A stretch of 64,000 nucleotides of DNA, taken from the NCBI RefSeq assembly GCF_905220415.1, contig NC_059562.1, positions 4,293,501 to 4,357,500 of the forward strand. The letters run 5' to 3'. Under the pieces are notes generated by a model that made no database searches, was not told where the DNA came from, and was given only the letters and a program-made list of their open reading frames with translations. This stretch comes from Colias croceus (Eukaryota > Arthropoda > Insecta > Lepidoptera > Pieridae). Every line of letters starts with the position of its first letter. The first letter of the stretch is position 1. This document shows, piece by piece, positions 37,685 through 52,000 of this stretch. Made by a program: the position numbers and the translations under genes.

Positions 37685-39680
37685 ATAAGCACTGGAATAA
37701 CTTTAGGTACTTAGGATATTTTAAAAGGCCTGCAGTCTTGACATATCACATTATGAAAAATCTTTACACCTACCTAATTTCAACTGTGCTTTTAACATAC
37801 AATTACCTCAACATTAACATATAGAAATCTGGCCTTAAATTGAATATCGATACTACCGCAAACATCACTAAAACGAGGGTATATTTAATATTTTTCGAAG
37901 CCCTCATTTCGCAATATGACGTAGCGAGAACGCGCATCGTCCGAGCTACCATTAATTTAAATCTTCAATATATCAGCCCAGCATTTCCTATACTTTTAGC
38001 ACCATCCATACATCTTGTGATTTGCATCAAACTTGTAAACAAGATATTGGAAATTGAATTTTCAATAACATTGCAGTTATCGTTAAATGGTCAGAAATTC
38101 AATGAAATAACATGGCAGTTATTTAGCTGTATATGTACATATAGTAATAAACATTTTGGATTTGATTTTATGCGGTTAGACTCTATCTACAAATTGATTG
38201 ATAAGTTTCATGATAAGTTCAGTAAGTTTCATTGTGGAATAATTTATTTGCTTTGTGAATTGAAATTGTAATGAAGTGTCAAGATATATTCTAATATTAG
38301 AAAAAAAACCTACCTACTTTAAATATTTAAAAGTAGATATTGCGATGTATTCTTTGAATTAAGATCTACCATAATTAACTGAAATCAAAATACCATTTTA
38401 CCTTTTACCTCACAGCTCAAGCTTGATACATTAGCAATAATCCTACACAATTGATTCTCAATACAGAATTTAGAACACTAAAACTTCGAAACCAACAAAA
38501 ACTAACATTAATTAATTATCTGCGATATTGTAAACGTCATCAGACCAATCGGTGGGCTGCAGACCGAAAAACAACGCCGCAAATAAATCCAATTAAGCGA
38601 TCCGATATCGTGCACGTCGTTAGATGTAGCAATTGGTCGGAAAATATAAAGAATTGTCGATTGCAGCTATGCTGTTTATTTGTAGATTTTGTTTAATTGT
38701 TGAGTTCAAATATTGGCCGGTTATGGTCGTTATTGGAGTGTTTTTAATTGTTTTGTAGAGATGAATGCGAGGCTGTTTATTTTTGTAAAGAAGTTCTAGA
38801 TAGTTTTACCTATAGTTTATGCTTATTTGATATTTAAGTTTATAGTATTTAACGATTAATACACCTCATTATGCAGTCTTTATTACAAAAAAAAAAAAAA
38901 AATTATAACATAAATAAATTATAACATACACATTAATTAATTTGATCAACACTGGTTTACGTAAAATTAAAACAATTAAAACTACTAAGCAGGCGGATAT
39001 GTCAAAGGTTTATTTTACCAATTGACCAATTAAACCGCAATTAATTGTAATTAAATAGAGCGTTTTACGCTTGCTTTGAAATGGTAGAAATGCTGACTCA
39101 GCGTGCTACTATTAATTCTTGACATGAGTACAAAGTGGTTGCTTATGACAGTGTTATTTATTATAGAAACTTGTGTTTCTTATCGATTTAAAATTATATT
39201 ATCTACTAGCTGTATCCCGCGGTCTTACCTCCTATTAGTCCTTAACGTAATGATAAATACATTAAATGGTATCAGTGTAATAATTTTTCGGGCACGCATT
39301 TTGACACATTTTAACATTTTTTTTTGTACAGTGGTTCCTTCGATAAGCACGTTTAAGCAAACTAACAAATTGTTCAGCTTATAATAATAGTTTAGATATT
39401 TGAAAGTATAGACAATATTATATTTTTATTTGTCTGAATATTACATATTATATTGCTATAAAATAGTTTATCCTCTATTCCTTTCAATTAGCTGGCTGTT
39501 GTTTCTTTTATATGAATTTATATTATTTAATGATTATTAATTTGTTACAAAGAAATTATGCAGGTATCACAGTATATTATAACATTGAAGTACTTCACAA
39601 TAACATTGGAATAAGCATCTGCACTGTTGTAACGAGCATAAACTTTATCCAAAAATCCTCTTATATTATATCCTCCCATT
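37685..39680. other. AT-rich non-coding DNA upstream of Cirl lectin exon
   Basis: No supported exon. The 143-codon frame at 37840-38271 has no domain and no splice context. A hydrophobic short frame starting at 39124 looks like a signal peptide, but its possible donors give the wrong phase for the Cirl exon at 39829. Confidence 0.45.
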
Positions 39681-39734
39681 ATGTTACATAAATGCAATTA
39701 CTATTCCATACTAGTAATTGCATTTATGTAACAT
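39681..39734. repeat. Perfect 23-bp inverted repeat (hairpin)
   Basis: Arm 39681-39703 (atgttacataaatgcaatta...) pairs without mismatch with 39712-39734 across an 8-nt loop (ttccatac). It lies about 95 bp upstream of the first recognised Cirl exon, within the presumed preceding intron. Could be a minimal palindromic transposon remnant or a hairpin RNA; no other evidence. Confidence 0.85.
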
Positions 39735-39828
39735 TACGATTGTCATCAATCGTCGTATCTGTGCATTAATTTAATTTTTTTAATTTTTTACTACAAAACT
39801 AAATTAATTAATTATTATGTATTCACAG

Positions 39829-40018
39829 AACCACGGTACGAAACAGCGTACGCGTGCGAAGGGAAAACGCTCAAAATCGGGTGCGGAGAGGGCTCCGTGA
39901 TCCACCTCATCAGAGCGAACTATGGAAGATTCTCGATCACCATCTGCAATGACCATGGCAATACCGACTGGAGCGTCAACTGCATGTCTACACGGAGTTT
40001 ACGGGTTTTGCATAGCAG
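39829..40018 (+). CDS. Cirl: Cirl exon 1 of window: lectin domain, first part
   Basis: Acceptor attcacag, donor gtaaat. Reads PRYETAYACEGKTLKIGC and later ANYGRFSITICNDHGN, the hallmark of the latrophilin galactose-binding lectin domain. Residues 1-62; begins with two bases of a split codon, so an upstream coding exon must end in phase 1. Confidence 0.95.
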
Positions 40019-43000
40019 GTAAATTATTCCATATTTGTGCGTTTTTAGCTAAGAGGGAAGATTGTTTTGGCAATGTGTTATTTATTATTAGGTATCTACT
40101 CATACAAATTTTCAGATTGAACCGAGACATCAAAACTAAAACCATGATAACAGAAATACAGCATACAAATAAAACTAAATGGATAACCTAATATTTTATA
40201 TAGAGTAAATAATAGTATTTTTAAAGGCGATCTTAATATTCACGAGTATTTTTTACTTTATTTGAATGACATGAATTTAATATTACTATTTGTATAATCC
40301 ACAATTTAAATCATTCTTTATATCTATTTTATGTAAATAAAGGTTTCAGGTGAAAGGAAACTAAATAAAAAATAACGCTTTCAAAGCGGAAAATCTAAAA
40401 CCATACAATATCCCATTTATTCTGTAAAATTAAATATTCCGAACCCAATTTTGTCGTGTTAGGGCGAAATTGCCAATAAAGGTCTGAAACTAACTCATGT
40501 AAATAACATTTAAAATGTTTACATCGTGTAATGAAGGAAAGCTAGTTACGGCAAATAGCCAGGAATTTGTTAGTGTTAAACTTGATGTTAGATTCTTGTT
40601 AAGTAAAGATTGTGATATAATATCTATACTTACTAATATTATAAAGCTGAAGAGTTTGTTTGTTTGAACGCGCTAATCTCAGGAACTACTGGTCCGATTT
40701 GAAAAATTATTTCGGTGTTAGATAGCCCATCCATCGAGGAAGGCTATAAAATATTTCAAAAATTGATATAGGTCATAAATAAAGACAAAAATCTGTCTTA
40801 TCCTTTTTATAATAAAATGATGGTCAAACATATGAACATATTTTTTAGTTGAATTATATACCTAGGTCATTTTTTTTAATATTTTATTTATTTAAACAAT
40901 CCCAGAATTATTTGCATTTACGCAATATGTAATATTATATGTTTATGCAAACATTTTTTTGTATGCTACAAAACTGAGCTGTTTGCCCCAAGAACATGAG
41001 TGTAGACTAAGCCCTTTGCAATTTATACAACCATGCCATGCCATTCCAGGTGTAGTATGCACCAGAACTGCAGTATATTGGCGAGTACAAACATGTTTGG
41101 AGACCCGTGTCCGAATACATTGAAATATCTCGAAGCGCACTATCAATGTGTACCTGGTAAGTTATCTAAAGTAATCTATATACTAATATTATAAACTAGC
41201 TTCCGCCCGCGACTCCGTCCGCGCGGATGTCGGTCTTTGCGTGGATGGTTTATTTCTCCATTTTGAGTAACTCGGACAATAACATCTTATAAATATCTAT
41301 TGGACCCAAATACGGCTAGGTCTATAATAATACGCCACGTGTGTTCGCGGTACCTACTACAGAACAACGTCTATGGATAACTGAAAAATTGAGATTATTT
41401 TTTTTTCTACGTATTTTTCCAGGATAAAAAGTATCCTATTTTACGCCCAGGATAATAAGGTATAATTATACCAAGTTTCATCGAAATCGAACCGGTAGTT
41501 TTCACGTGATGTCTTCACATACAGACAGACAGACAGACAGACAAAAATTTTTTTAATCACATATTTGGGTTTGGTATCGATCCAGTAACACCCCCTGCTA
41601 GTTATTTTTTCAATATTTTCAATGTACAGAATTGACCCTTCTACAGATTTATTATATGTATAGATGCGAAAGTTTGTATGTATGTATGGATGTGTATTAC
41701 TCTTTCAAGCAGAAACTGCTGAACCAATTTTCATGAAATTTGCAAACACATAGTGGGTAACTGTGATTAACACATATGCTAGGTTTTTTCCGGAAATCCC
41801 ACATAAACCCCCGGGTTTATCCCAGGATCCGCGCGTGTGAGCTAGTATATTAGAAATTCAAATTAAAAACACAATCACAAAAGAATGGAAGCTTAATGAT
41901 CAAAGATTCTTATTTTTTCGCGTAAAAAATCTCAAATCCATGTTTGATAAACAAAAGCTTCATTTGAATGCAGTAAAGCTTTCTTGCTTACATAATATAT
42001 CCTGTTTTAAATGTTTATGTTTACCTTTTGGCGGTAAAGCCGTTTTTATTATAAGTCATTTTGCTCGCGTTTTAAATCTATTCCTTGTCATAAAGTAGAA
42101 TATTCTTCATTTGGAAAAGGATTTCCTTTCCGATAATATAGTACGTTACGACCTCTTGATAGTTTCCAAATATCTATACGCAATTAAACCCAGGACTTAT
42201 AAAACATCACTATTGTAAAAATAACAATAATTGGTTCTCTTCGTAGATATTATTTGTTGTAGATTTTCAATTTTTTAAATTATTATCTAAATCCAAGCGG
42301 CGACAAAAACAAACCAAAAATCATTAATTCGTTCTTGCGTAGTTACGCAGGAGCAGCAGCCTTACTTTCACACAGAGATATAGATAATAAATTCGCCAAC
42401 ACATAAACTAAATAATCTGACCATATAACACATCCAATCTAATATACTCTTAACCCTATTCCAGCATCAACGACCAGCACGACAAGCAGACCATCACCAC
42501 CCTGGCTGATCACCTCCCAACCAACAGTCTGGCGGTCTACCGCACCCCCTGTACCCAAGAACCCAGTACAAACCCAGCAGGAGAAGAAGAAGCCGACAGT
42601 AATCACGCCACCCACCTTCAGACCTCATATTACGCTGCCGCCAGAAGTACAGATGGGCAATATTGGGACTAAGGTATTTATTATATGTATTTATAAATTG
42701 TTTGAAAAATGAAATAATAATAGATATGGAGTAAAAAATTATATATCTTCTGATAACAGCTTCTTACTGAAACTATTTATTTGTAATACTATTTGGAAAA
42801 AGAACTGAATAAGACACAATATTTTACTTATTTTCCAACATGTTAGTAATAACTGTTACACATCATTTGATTGCATTGTAAATTCAAACTGTTAACGAAT
42901 ATTTTTCCTTTATAAATTACGTGGGAAATAAAATCTGCCCATTGCATTATAATTATTTGTGTTCTTTACTTGTAAAACAATGAAAGACTTCATCTGCCCA

Positions 43001-46000
43001 TTACAATATTATACTAATTAAAATCTATCAAAATTTTTCAGAAAACAACAACGAAAACGCCAGAGCCATCATCAGAAAAGGAACCACCTCAAGTACCCCT
43101 GGATAAAGTGCCGGTTATAAAAGAGGAAGTGCCGAAGGTAGCTGATGAGAATACCAAAGTTGAGAAACCTAAGGAGAAATTCGATGAACCTGGTAAGGAT
43201 GAAATTGTTAATAAATAATATTTATTTATACTGGTAAAAGATATGGATAAAAGAGGAGATAGGGTTTAGAAGTATTTATTATCTTTCCTTCCTCCTATAC
43301 CTCTAGAAGTGTTGAAATGATTTTTAAATTCATTTAATGGAAAGAGAATATTATGCACTTCTATGAGATAACAGTTGTTGAAACAGAGTCGGTCTATATG
43401 ACTGAATGTCTAACAATATTTGCCTTCGAATAGTTATTGAAAGGATATTTTTTTTTTCATTTCCCTTCATTTTAAAGCAATAACAGACATAATTCTTTAT
43501 GAACTTATGAATATTTTCATGTTGTATATTAATTAAATCTATTTTGTATATAAATAAGTATGATTTTAATTTTCAGTGGCAGTAACTGACGAGACCCTGC
43601 AATGGGCGCCAAAAGACGAAGACTCAGATTCCACGCCGTCCCTCCACGGACCTCCGAAAGAAAACCGACCGGACACTCCTGAAGATGATTATGATAAAGT
43701 TTACTGTACGTTGAATATATTTCTTTTATAAAATGATTTTAATGTCTGTCTTATCTGAAGAAATAATTTTCACTATGTATTAGTTTCTAGGCAACCTAAA
43801 CAAGATATACTCACATTAATTGATAAAGTAGTTAAAAAAGAATAATAATAAAACCAATAATTAACCAATCATATGGAGAGAAACCAAAAATTTCTTAATT
43901 ATTTATAATTTTCATCATCATAGGCATATTGCTCGCACAAATACAAGCTATTTTCTCACATACCTATACTATCGTTTGTGATTAGAGCATAAAAAAATTA
44001 AAATACAACTTTATCACAACATAGTATAAAACAGAGTCGCTTTATCTGTCCCTATGTTCCTATGTATGCTTAAATCTTTAAAACTACGCAACGGATTTTG
44101 ATGCGGTTTTTTTAATAGATAGATAATTTATTACGTTTAAAGCAGGCGAACCGGGTGGTAAGCTAGTATGTAATAAAAGTATTTACTAAACTAATTAAAC
44201 GTTATTACAGCAACAAGCGCAACCCCATCGCTAGGACGACGTGCGTACTGCCCGCAAGTGAACGCACGCGGTCTGCATTGGAACTGGACGCTAGCGGGCA
44301 CGTACGCTGTGCAGCCTTGCCCGGGGGGTGCCACGGGATTGGCTAGATGGAAGTTAGTATTGTTTGTTTTTTATATTAAACCTACATTGTGTTTTTATTG
44401 GCATATCTGTTAAAGTAGTAATGTTAAGTGACTGTTTCGTAAATGTTACTTATACCGTATATTAATACATTTTAATTGAAGTGTGTATTATAGCCGATAT
44501 TCAATCAAACTTACTTTTTAAGGGCTGATTTTTCAATCGTTGGTTAAAACTTATTCCTCGGATAACGTATTTAACTAACATTTCAAAAATGCATTTTAAT
44601 TGTACGGATTTGACAGTTTACAGGTGACATTTTAATATTATCGTGTAATACTTTATTGGACGGATAAGTTTTAACCAAGGATTGAAAAATCGGGCCTAAA
44701 TGTTTTAAAAGTTGTTCAGTTTAAGCAAGTTCATAGCATTATTAACTAGATAAACAAAAATACTTTTAATCTATCAAAAATAGTGTTCAAATCCGTATAC
44801 TTGGACAAAAAAGAATATTTAAAAAATATTTTAAAAACAATTAATATAAGTATCCTATATAAACCGTTATACACTTTCAGATGTACACTAACTGCCCATC
44901 AACACATAGAAGAGGAGCGACCACATCGCCGCAGTTCCGGGTTGCAATCCGGAGAGAATTTTCACGATTTGGGCTTAGAACAACCCAGTGAGAGGCAACT
45001 ACAGTTAATAAGGAGATTAGGCTCGGAAGCTTTGTTGAAAGGTAATATATCTAAGTCTTTTAATTTTTGTATGTATGTAGGAAGAAAAGATAATGATATC
45101 TATGACTTTTTTTATAATATTGCCTTAGTCGTGGCTTGTAAATACATAATATATAATTAACTCAAAATCCTGTAAGAGCCAAATTGCACAAAAGTATATT
45201 TTTCAATTTTAAATTTCGAAAGATATTTTTTTTTTATTGAATTACTTTAATCTAATGTTGAGTTAATCATTCATAGTATTATGAACTTGTAAAAATTGTT
45301 AACATTTCATTATTTGTTTATTTATTAAAGGTCGTGACGGTGATTCTCCAGAACATTTGATAGATTACAGAGGAAGTGCTAATTTGCCAGATGCTCAAGC
45401 GTCGAGAGAAAATCTTGCTACAAATGGAGACTATGTTTATTGTGAGTATAGAAAATTTATAATAAAATTTCTTTAATTGACATTTCAAAAATATTGTTTT
45501 GACTGTTCATATTTCATAATATTCAACTTCTTAAAAGTGAAGTCCCATGTCCCCTAGTGGGGTAAGGGGCAGATGCATTATACATCTATTTCACTGATCG
45601 ATTTTCTTTAGGGACAAGTAGGTGATCAGCCTTCCCTGTCCTGGGAGTCCGAGACATTTTTTTTTCTTCGTCTCCACCGGGAATCGAACCCAGGACCCCT
45701 CGGTTCTACGCTCACGCGTCAACCACTGTACCAAGGAGGCGGTCCAACTTCTTATACAAGTATCAAAATGCATGTGTTAGAAATCAAAAGAAGGCGGGTA
45801 GAATATTATTTTGAATGTTGTAATATAAGAATGTACTGTGCAAAGAGTAACTATATAGTTTCTTGTCGGTTCTACTTGTCGGTTCTTCTCCATAGATACT
45901 GCTTTCAGAATCGGTGGTAAATGTTAAAAATATATTATGACGATTCAAAAGTGATTCTAGAAGATGTCTAATTGAATAAATAAATATTTGAGTTTTGAGT

Positions 46001-49000
46001 TTGTGATTACATACAACTGCCTAATTTATGATGACGTCAGTTGATTTTTCTTTTCTGATCTATTAATTATAAAAATAATATTATTTTTCAGCGGACACAA
46101 TCCCAGAATGGCATGGAGCTACTCCCGACCTTAGCGAGTGCAGATCTGTGTGGCTCAACAGCTTGGAGGCCAGAGTGCGGGAGGGGGAGTCCCTCCTCAG
46201 TATTAGCAACGATTTAGCACAGGTAATACTAAAACTAATTCTCGCTATAGGCAGATTTATTTCTGTTTATTGGTACAGACAAACCTCCAAAAAACGTAAT
46301 TATCAAATTTTTTGCTGATTCTTCGGTAGAAACGACCTTTTGAATCGTGATAATTGAAGAAATGACCGTTATAAACAGGTTATTTCATGTAATATACAAT
46401 AAATTAAAACTAATAAATCAGCAGTCGATTTTTCAAGATGGTAAAATTATCTAATTAGACTCTGTTGTTCGTTGTTATGATAATCAATACGCTTAAAATA
46501 TAATAATTTCCTTCATTTCACATCATACAATGACAAAAATAGAGAGCTTTATAATAAACAGTCTTAATTTTATTTGTTTGCTTTCAGGTGACATCATCAA
46601 AGAAACTATACGGCGGTGACATGATGACAACAACAAGTATAATGAAGAAGCTTGCACAGCGCATGTCACAAAATGTACAAACATTCCCCGACCCCAGACA
46701 GAAAGAGGCGATTGTCACTGATATGTTGTTGGGTGTTATTAAAACTGGTAAGTTAAAATTTAATTTAATCATAATCATTGACTTACAGTAAAAACTAGAT
46801 TAAAAATCGTGCTCAAAATTTGTCTGAAGCAAAACTCTGCCCACTAAACTTGTGGGCAGAGTTTTGCTTCAGACAAATTTTTGAGTTTTGAGCGTTACTA
46901 TAGATTTTGAACATTACTGCCACGGAATAAGGTGTTAATTTCAATGACTGTTTTGTACAACGCCGCTCGGACATTACTTGACATTCTTTTTGTTGGTGTT
47001 TGTGAGTCAAGTTCTTAATAACAGTGAATGGCATTAATATTATAAAGAGATTTTTGACTCAAATTTAGCCAGGAAAAAATGTGTGTGTTGAAATAACTGT
47101 ACTATTCATTTACCTTATAGGGTTAACCGCTTTTATTGTTTAGATTTTCCTCAAAATTAGTCCTAAAATTAATAAAGGTATGTTAATTACATATGTCTAC
47201 CACGCACTTTATAAACGGAGACAATAATTAAATATATCTCTTTCCAGGATCGAATCTTCTAGACGAAAGTCAGCGAGCTTCTTGGTCAGATCTAAGTATG
47301 GACGCACAGAACAGAGTGGCGAGTGCGTTGTTGACGCAGTTGGAGGAAAACGCCTTCCTATTGGCTGACGCGGTTACCAAAGAGAAAACTATTCTGCAAA
47401 TTGTTAAGAATATCTGTAAGTATTTGTGTTGGTTACTTTTGAATTTAAAACACTTTTCAATGAAAGTGTTAAACACAAGTTACTTTACTTTTGACTTCGA
47501 TTTTGGCATAATAAATGTTTCAACAATGAATAGTGAGTGGATTTCTGGATATATTTAACAGTTTTTAACATACCTAAACCGCTTTAAAATGTATTTTTTG
47601 AATAAGAACAATAGATTTAATTACATACTTAACTTTAAATCAAACAAAGATAACCTACTGATTACTTTACTTCTGCTCATTTTTATCCCGAATTATTTAT
47701 ACAATCGTATGTTTATAATAAAACAATTTGAAATTTACTTTTCAGGCCTATCCGTCCGAGTACTAGAAGTGAAAAACGTAGAAGACGAAACATTCCCGTC
47801 TTTGATTGCTCAAGAACAGTGGAAGGCTTCGGAGGACACTATCACCATACCCAAAGCTGCATTATTAGGTAAATATTATTAGAAATAATTTCTAAAGAAA
47901 AGAGAAAACTTAAAAATACTTAGTAAGTGGCTTTCGTCTCACTTTTTTACATTAAGAAGAAAGAGACAACTGCAATCACTTTACTGTAGTCTCTAGCACT
48001 TACTTAAACTAAATCCATCACAAATTGAAAATCAAATTGTGTATTATCTTCAATTGTCACGAATAATAACCTTACAGATTTAGACATCAAGTACAAATTA
48101 AAAAACATTTTTTTCTTTGTATTGTTTTGTACTAAATTTCTGACTTTTTCTTTCCAGAAAACCATCAAGTAGACCTCGTAAGGATAGTGTTCTTTGCCTT
48201 CGACCGTTTGGAAGAAATATTGCCACCAACGTTTGGGAAATCTCCGCAATTCGCTGCATATACTTCTGACCCGGCTTCGTCTACTAGTATCAATTCTGAG
48301 AAGGAAAAGAAAAATGTCACTAGAGTGTTGAATTCTAAAGTAAGTGATTGAATGTTTACTTTTATAGTTGTTTGGAAAATTAAAATATCTACTTAATTAA
48401 GTTATTCTATACAGTAAATGACGTATTATAAATGAGATGGGATATGTAGTTATCCGGCCAAGGGGTTACATAGACATTCATATACATACCTAATAATAAA
48501 TACATCAGTATTATAAAAAATGTTACCTTCTAAAGTCATTAACCCCTTGACCACCGAGCGGCCCAATGAGACCACGACACAATAGATTTTCTATTGTGTC
48601 TGTGATTCCGCGGGCTGAAGATGATACCATTCCACATTATAATTCATTTAATCCGTAGAATATTTGTTATGTTTACATAACTATAATATGATGGCAAAAA
48701 TAATAATTATATTAAAAAAATTAATTTATCAGGTAATATCAGCAAGTTTAGGCAACGGGCGACACATTCAACTATCACAAATGGTGCGTCTCACTATGAA
48801 ACACTTGAAGACGGAAAACGTCACCAACCCGGCTTGCGTCTTCTGGGACTATACTTTACAGTAAGTTATTTATTTCAAATTCATATTTAATAAAAAAAAA
48901 ATAAACTGATACCTACTAAGTATGAGATATTTAAATAAAGTAAAATTTGGTGATTCAAATGCCCTTAGCATAGAATGAATTTATGTTTGAGATTGAATAT

Positions 49001-52000
49001 TATAAGCTAAAAAAAAGGATAAGATAAAAATAAAGCTTGATAAAGCTTAAGAAAATTCAATATAACTTTCAATTATCATTCAATAACTATAAAAGTGTTT
49101 TCAACATCTATATAAGAAAGCTTTTCCACATTGTCAAAAGTATGATCACTATTATTTTTGAAGTGAAACTTCCTTAGGTTCTTTGAAAGTAAAATTTCAA
49201 GGTCGCGTCATGGCAATACCGTCACGTCATAGTGTAAGGCGATGATTTTGATATCTTTGAATCTTGCCAAAGAAGTTTCACTTCTGACACATGTGCTCGG
49301 CACACACGCTTTGTTTTTATTTCCGATTCCTTTTTACACATACATTTAATGTATCCTTTACAGCGGCTGGTCACCCGAAGGCTGTCAAGTAGAATGGTCG
49401 AACCTCACACATACAGGATGCGCGTGTTCCCACTTAACCAACTTCGCAATATTGATGGACGTGCACGGTGTATCTCTGAGCGCTAAACACGAAATGGCGC
49501 TACGACTCTTGACGTTCATTGGCTGCGCGATATCAGCTGTTGCGCTGTTGGCGGCCATCTTGGTTTTCCAGTGCTTTAGGAATATGAAGGTGTGTATATT
49601 GGCGTGATAAAATTGTATTATGATTTTTTAGGCGCGATAGGAACGTATATGGGCTGATGATGATGATGATGATGAAAATGGCACGATTTGTTAGTATTTT
49701 GATAATTCTTGATCATTTTAATTGAATCATTTATTTTAATACGCAGGTTTTTATGTATATAAAAAATTGCAAAATATATAAAAAATGACCATAGTGAATG
49801 AAACATTATCATGCATGAAAATGCAAATTAAGTATCAAATAAAAAAAATGTTAAAAATCAGTTTTCCACTTATCATCTATGTATACTTATTTTTCAGTCG
49901 GACCGTGTGTTAATTCACAAGAACCTCTGCATCTGTCTATTAATTGCTGAAGTGGTGTTCATGTGCGGTATCGACCAGACACAAGACAGGATACTCTGTG
50001 GTGTTATTGCTGGACTCTTACATTATTTCTTCTTGGCTGCTTTCGCTTGGATGTTTCTGGAAGGTGAGTTTATACTTCGTTATAACAAAACATGACGTAT
50101 TTATAGGTTTCTACCTATACGCGATACTTCATTAAAACAAAATATGACGTATTTATAGGTTTCTACCTATACGCGACACTTCGTTATAACAAAATATGAC
50201 GTATTTATAGGTTTCTACCTATACGCGATACTTCGTTATAACAAAATATGACGTATTTATAGGTTTCTACCTATACGCGACACTTCGTTATAACAAAATA
50301 TGACGTATTTATAGGTTTCTACCTATACGCGACACTTCGTTATAACAAAATATGACGTATTTATAGGTTTCCATCTATACGCGACACTTCGTTATAACAA
50401 AATATGACGTATTTATAGGTTTCTACCTATACGCGACACTTCGTTATAACAAAATATGACGTATTTATAGGTTTCTACCTATACGCGACACTTCGTTATA
50501 ACAAAATATGACGTATTTATAGGTTTCTACCTATACGCGACACTTCGTTATAACAAAATATGACGTATTTATAGGTTTCCACCTATACGCCATGCTGGTG
50601 GAGGTATTCGAGCCGGAGCGTGCCCGCGGGCGCTGGTACTGCGCGGGCGCGTACCTGTGCCCCGCGCTCGTGGTGCTGGGCTCGGCCGCCGCCTGGCCGC
50701 GCGGCTACGGGACCGCCGCGCACTGCTGGCTCAGCACCGAGCGGTACTTCCTCGCTGCGTTTGTTGGACCGGTTGCTGTGGTGCTGCTCGTGAGTATTGG
50801 ATTGAGAAACTGAAGTGGGGAAGTGTCCTTATGTGCTATGGGGATGTAGTGGAGCTGCTCTTTAGTCTTTTTGGAGTAACATTTCTAAACTATGTTACCA
50901 TTCATAACTTAAGAATTACGTGTATGTACATGTGACTTCTACAGTCAGTACAGTAGTGTGAAGTCCCATGTCCCCAAGTGGGGTAAGGGGCAGATGCATA
51001 CATGCATACATCTGTTTCACTGATCGATTTTCTTTAGGGACAAGTAGGTGATCAGCCTTCTGTGTCCTGCCAGACCGAAACATTTTTTTTCTTCGTCTCC
51101 ACCGGGAATCGAACCCAGGAAACCCTCGGTTCTACGCTCACGCGTCAACCACTGTACCAAGGAGGCGGTCAAACATGACAAGACATGTACATACCTACAG
51201 CTAATTCTTACTAAACTAGAGTCTGAATCCACTACTAGTGTAAGATAAAAAAAAAAAAAAAATTTAACTTCTAATCAATAAAATTTATTTTAGGCCAAAA
51301 TATTTTTTTGTAAATAATACATATTGTGTTAATTCATTTACTTTTAATTAAAAATTCTATACTCAATGAATTTAAATTTATTTCAGGCCAACTGGATCTG
51401 TCTAAGCATGGTTATCTACATGATGTGCCATCATTCGACAGTATCGATAAAGGCGAAAGAAAATTCCAAATTATATAAAATAAGGTTAGTTTTATTATAT
51501 AAAATAAGTCATAACTGATAATTATTGTAAATTAACTCATCTTATGATTCCTTGATAAACACAGTCTTAATTTTTTCATTTTAAAAGGTATTCTAAAAAA
51601 GGATTATACACTACTCGAATTCATTATTATTTCATATTACATATATGCTATAATCATGTTATATTATGTAATAAAATATGCCGTATTTGTATCCGGTGCA
51701 TATCTCGAAAGATTTGTGTTTTTTTAAGTTATTATGAATTTCCTGCATTATTCATTTAGTCTTTTAAAAAGTCTTCCTACATGCTAAATTACCTTATATT
51801 TCCAGGGTCTGGCTGAACAGTTCAGTAGTACTAGCGTTTCTACTCGGTCTCACGTGGACTTTCGGTCTACTCTACATCAACGAGCAGACCGTGGGCGTGG
51901 CGTACGCGTTCACGATACTGAATTCGTTGCAAGGATTGTTCATTTTCATCTTCCACTGTTTGCAGAATGAAGTTGTAAGTACTTATATCTATCTTTTGAT

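Noticed and set aside
37840..38271. 143-codon frame on the + strand
   Set aside because: No recognisable domain, AT-rich, no splice or start context; likely chance.
39103..39384. Frame with a signal-peptide-like start (MSTKWLLMTVLFIIE), considered as Cirl exon 1
   Set aside because: No donor gives the phase-1 end required by the exon at 39829; the nearest candidate makes a stop codon or the wrong phase.
50074..50590. Regular repeats that might suggest a CRISPR-like array
   Set aside because: The units are head-to-tail with no unique spacers, in an animal intron; it is a minisatellite.
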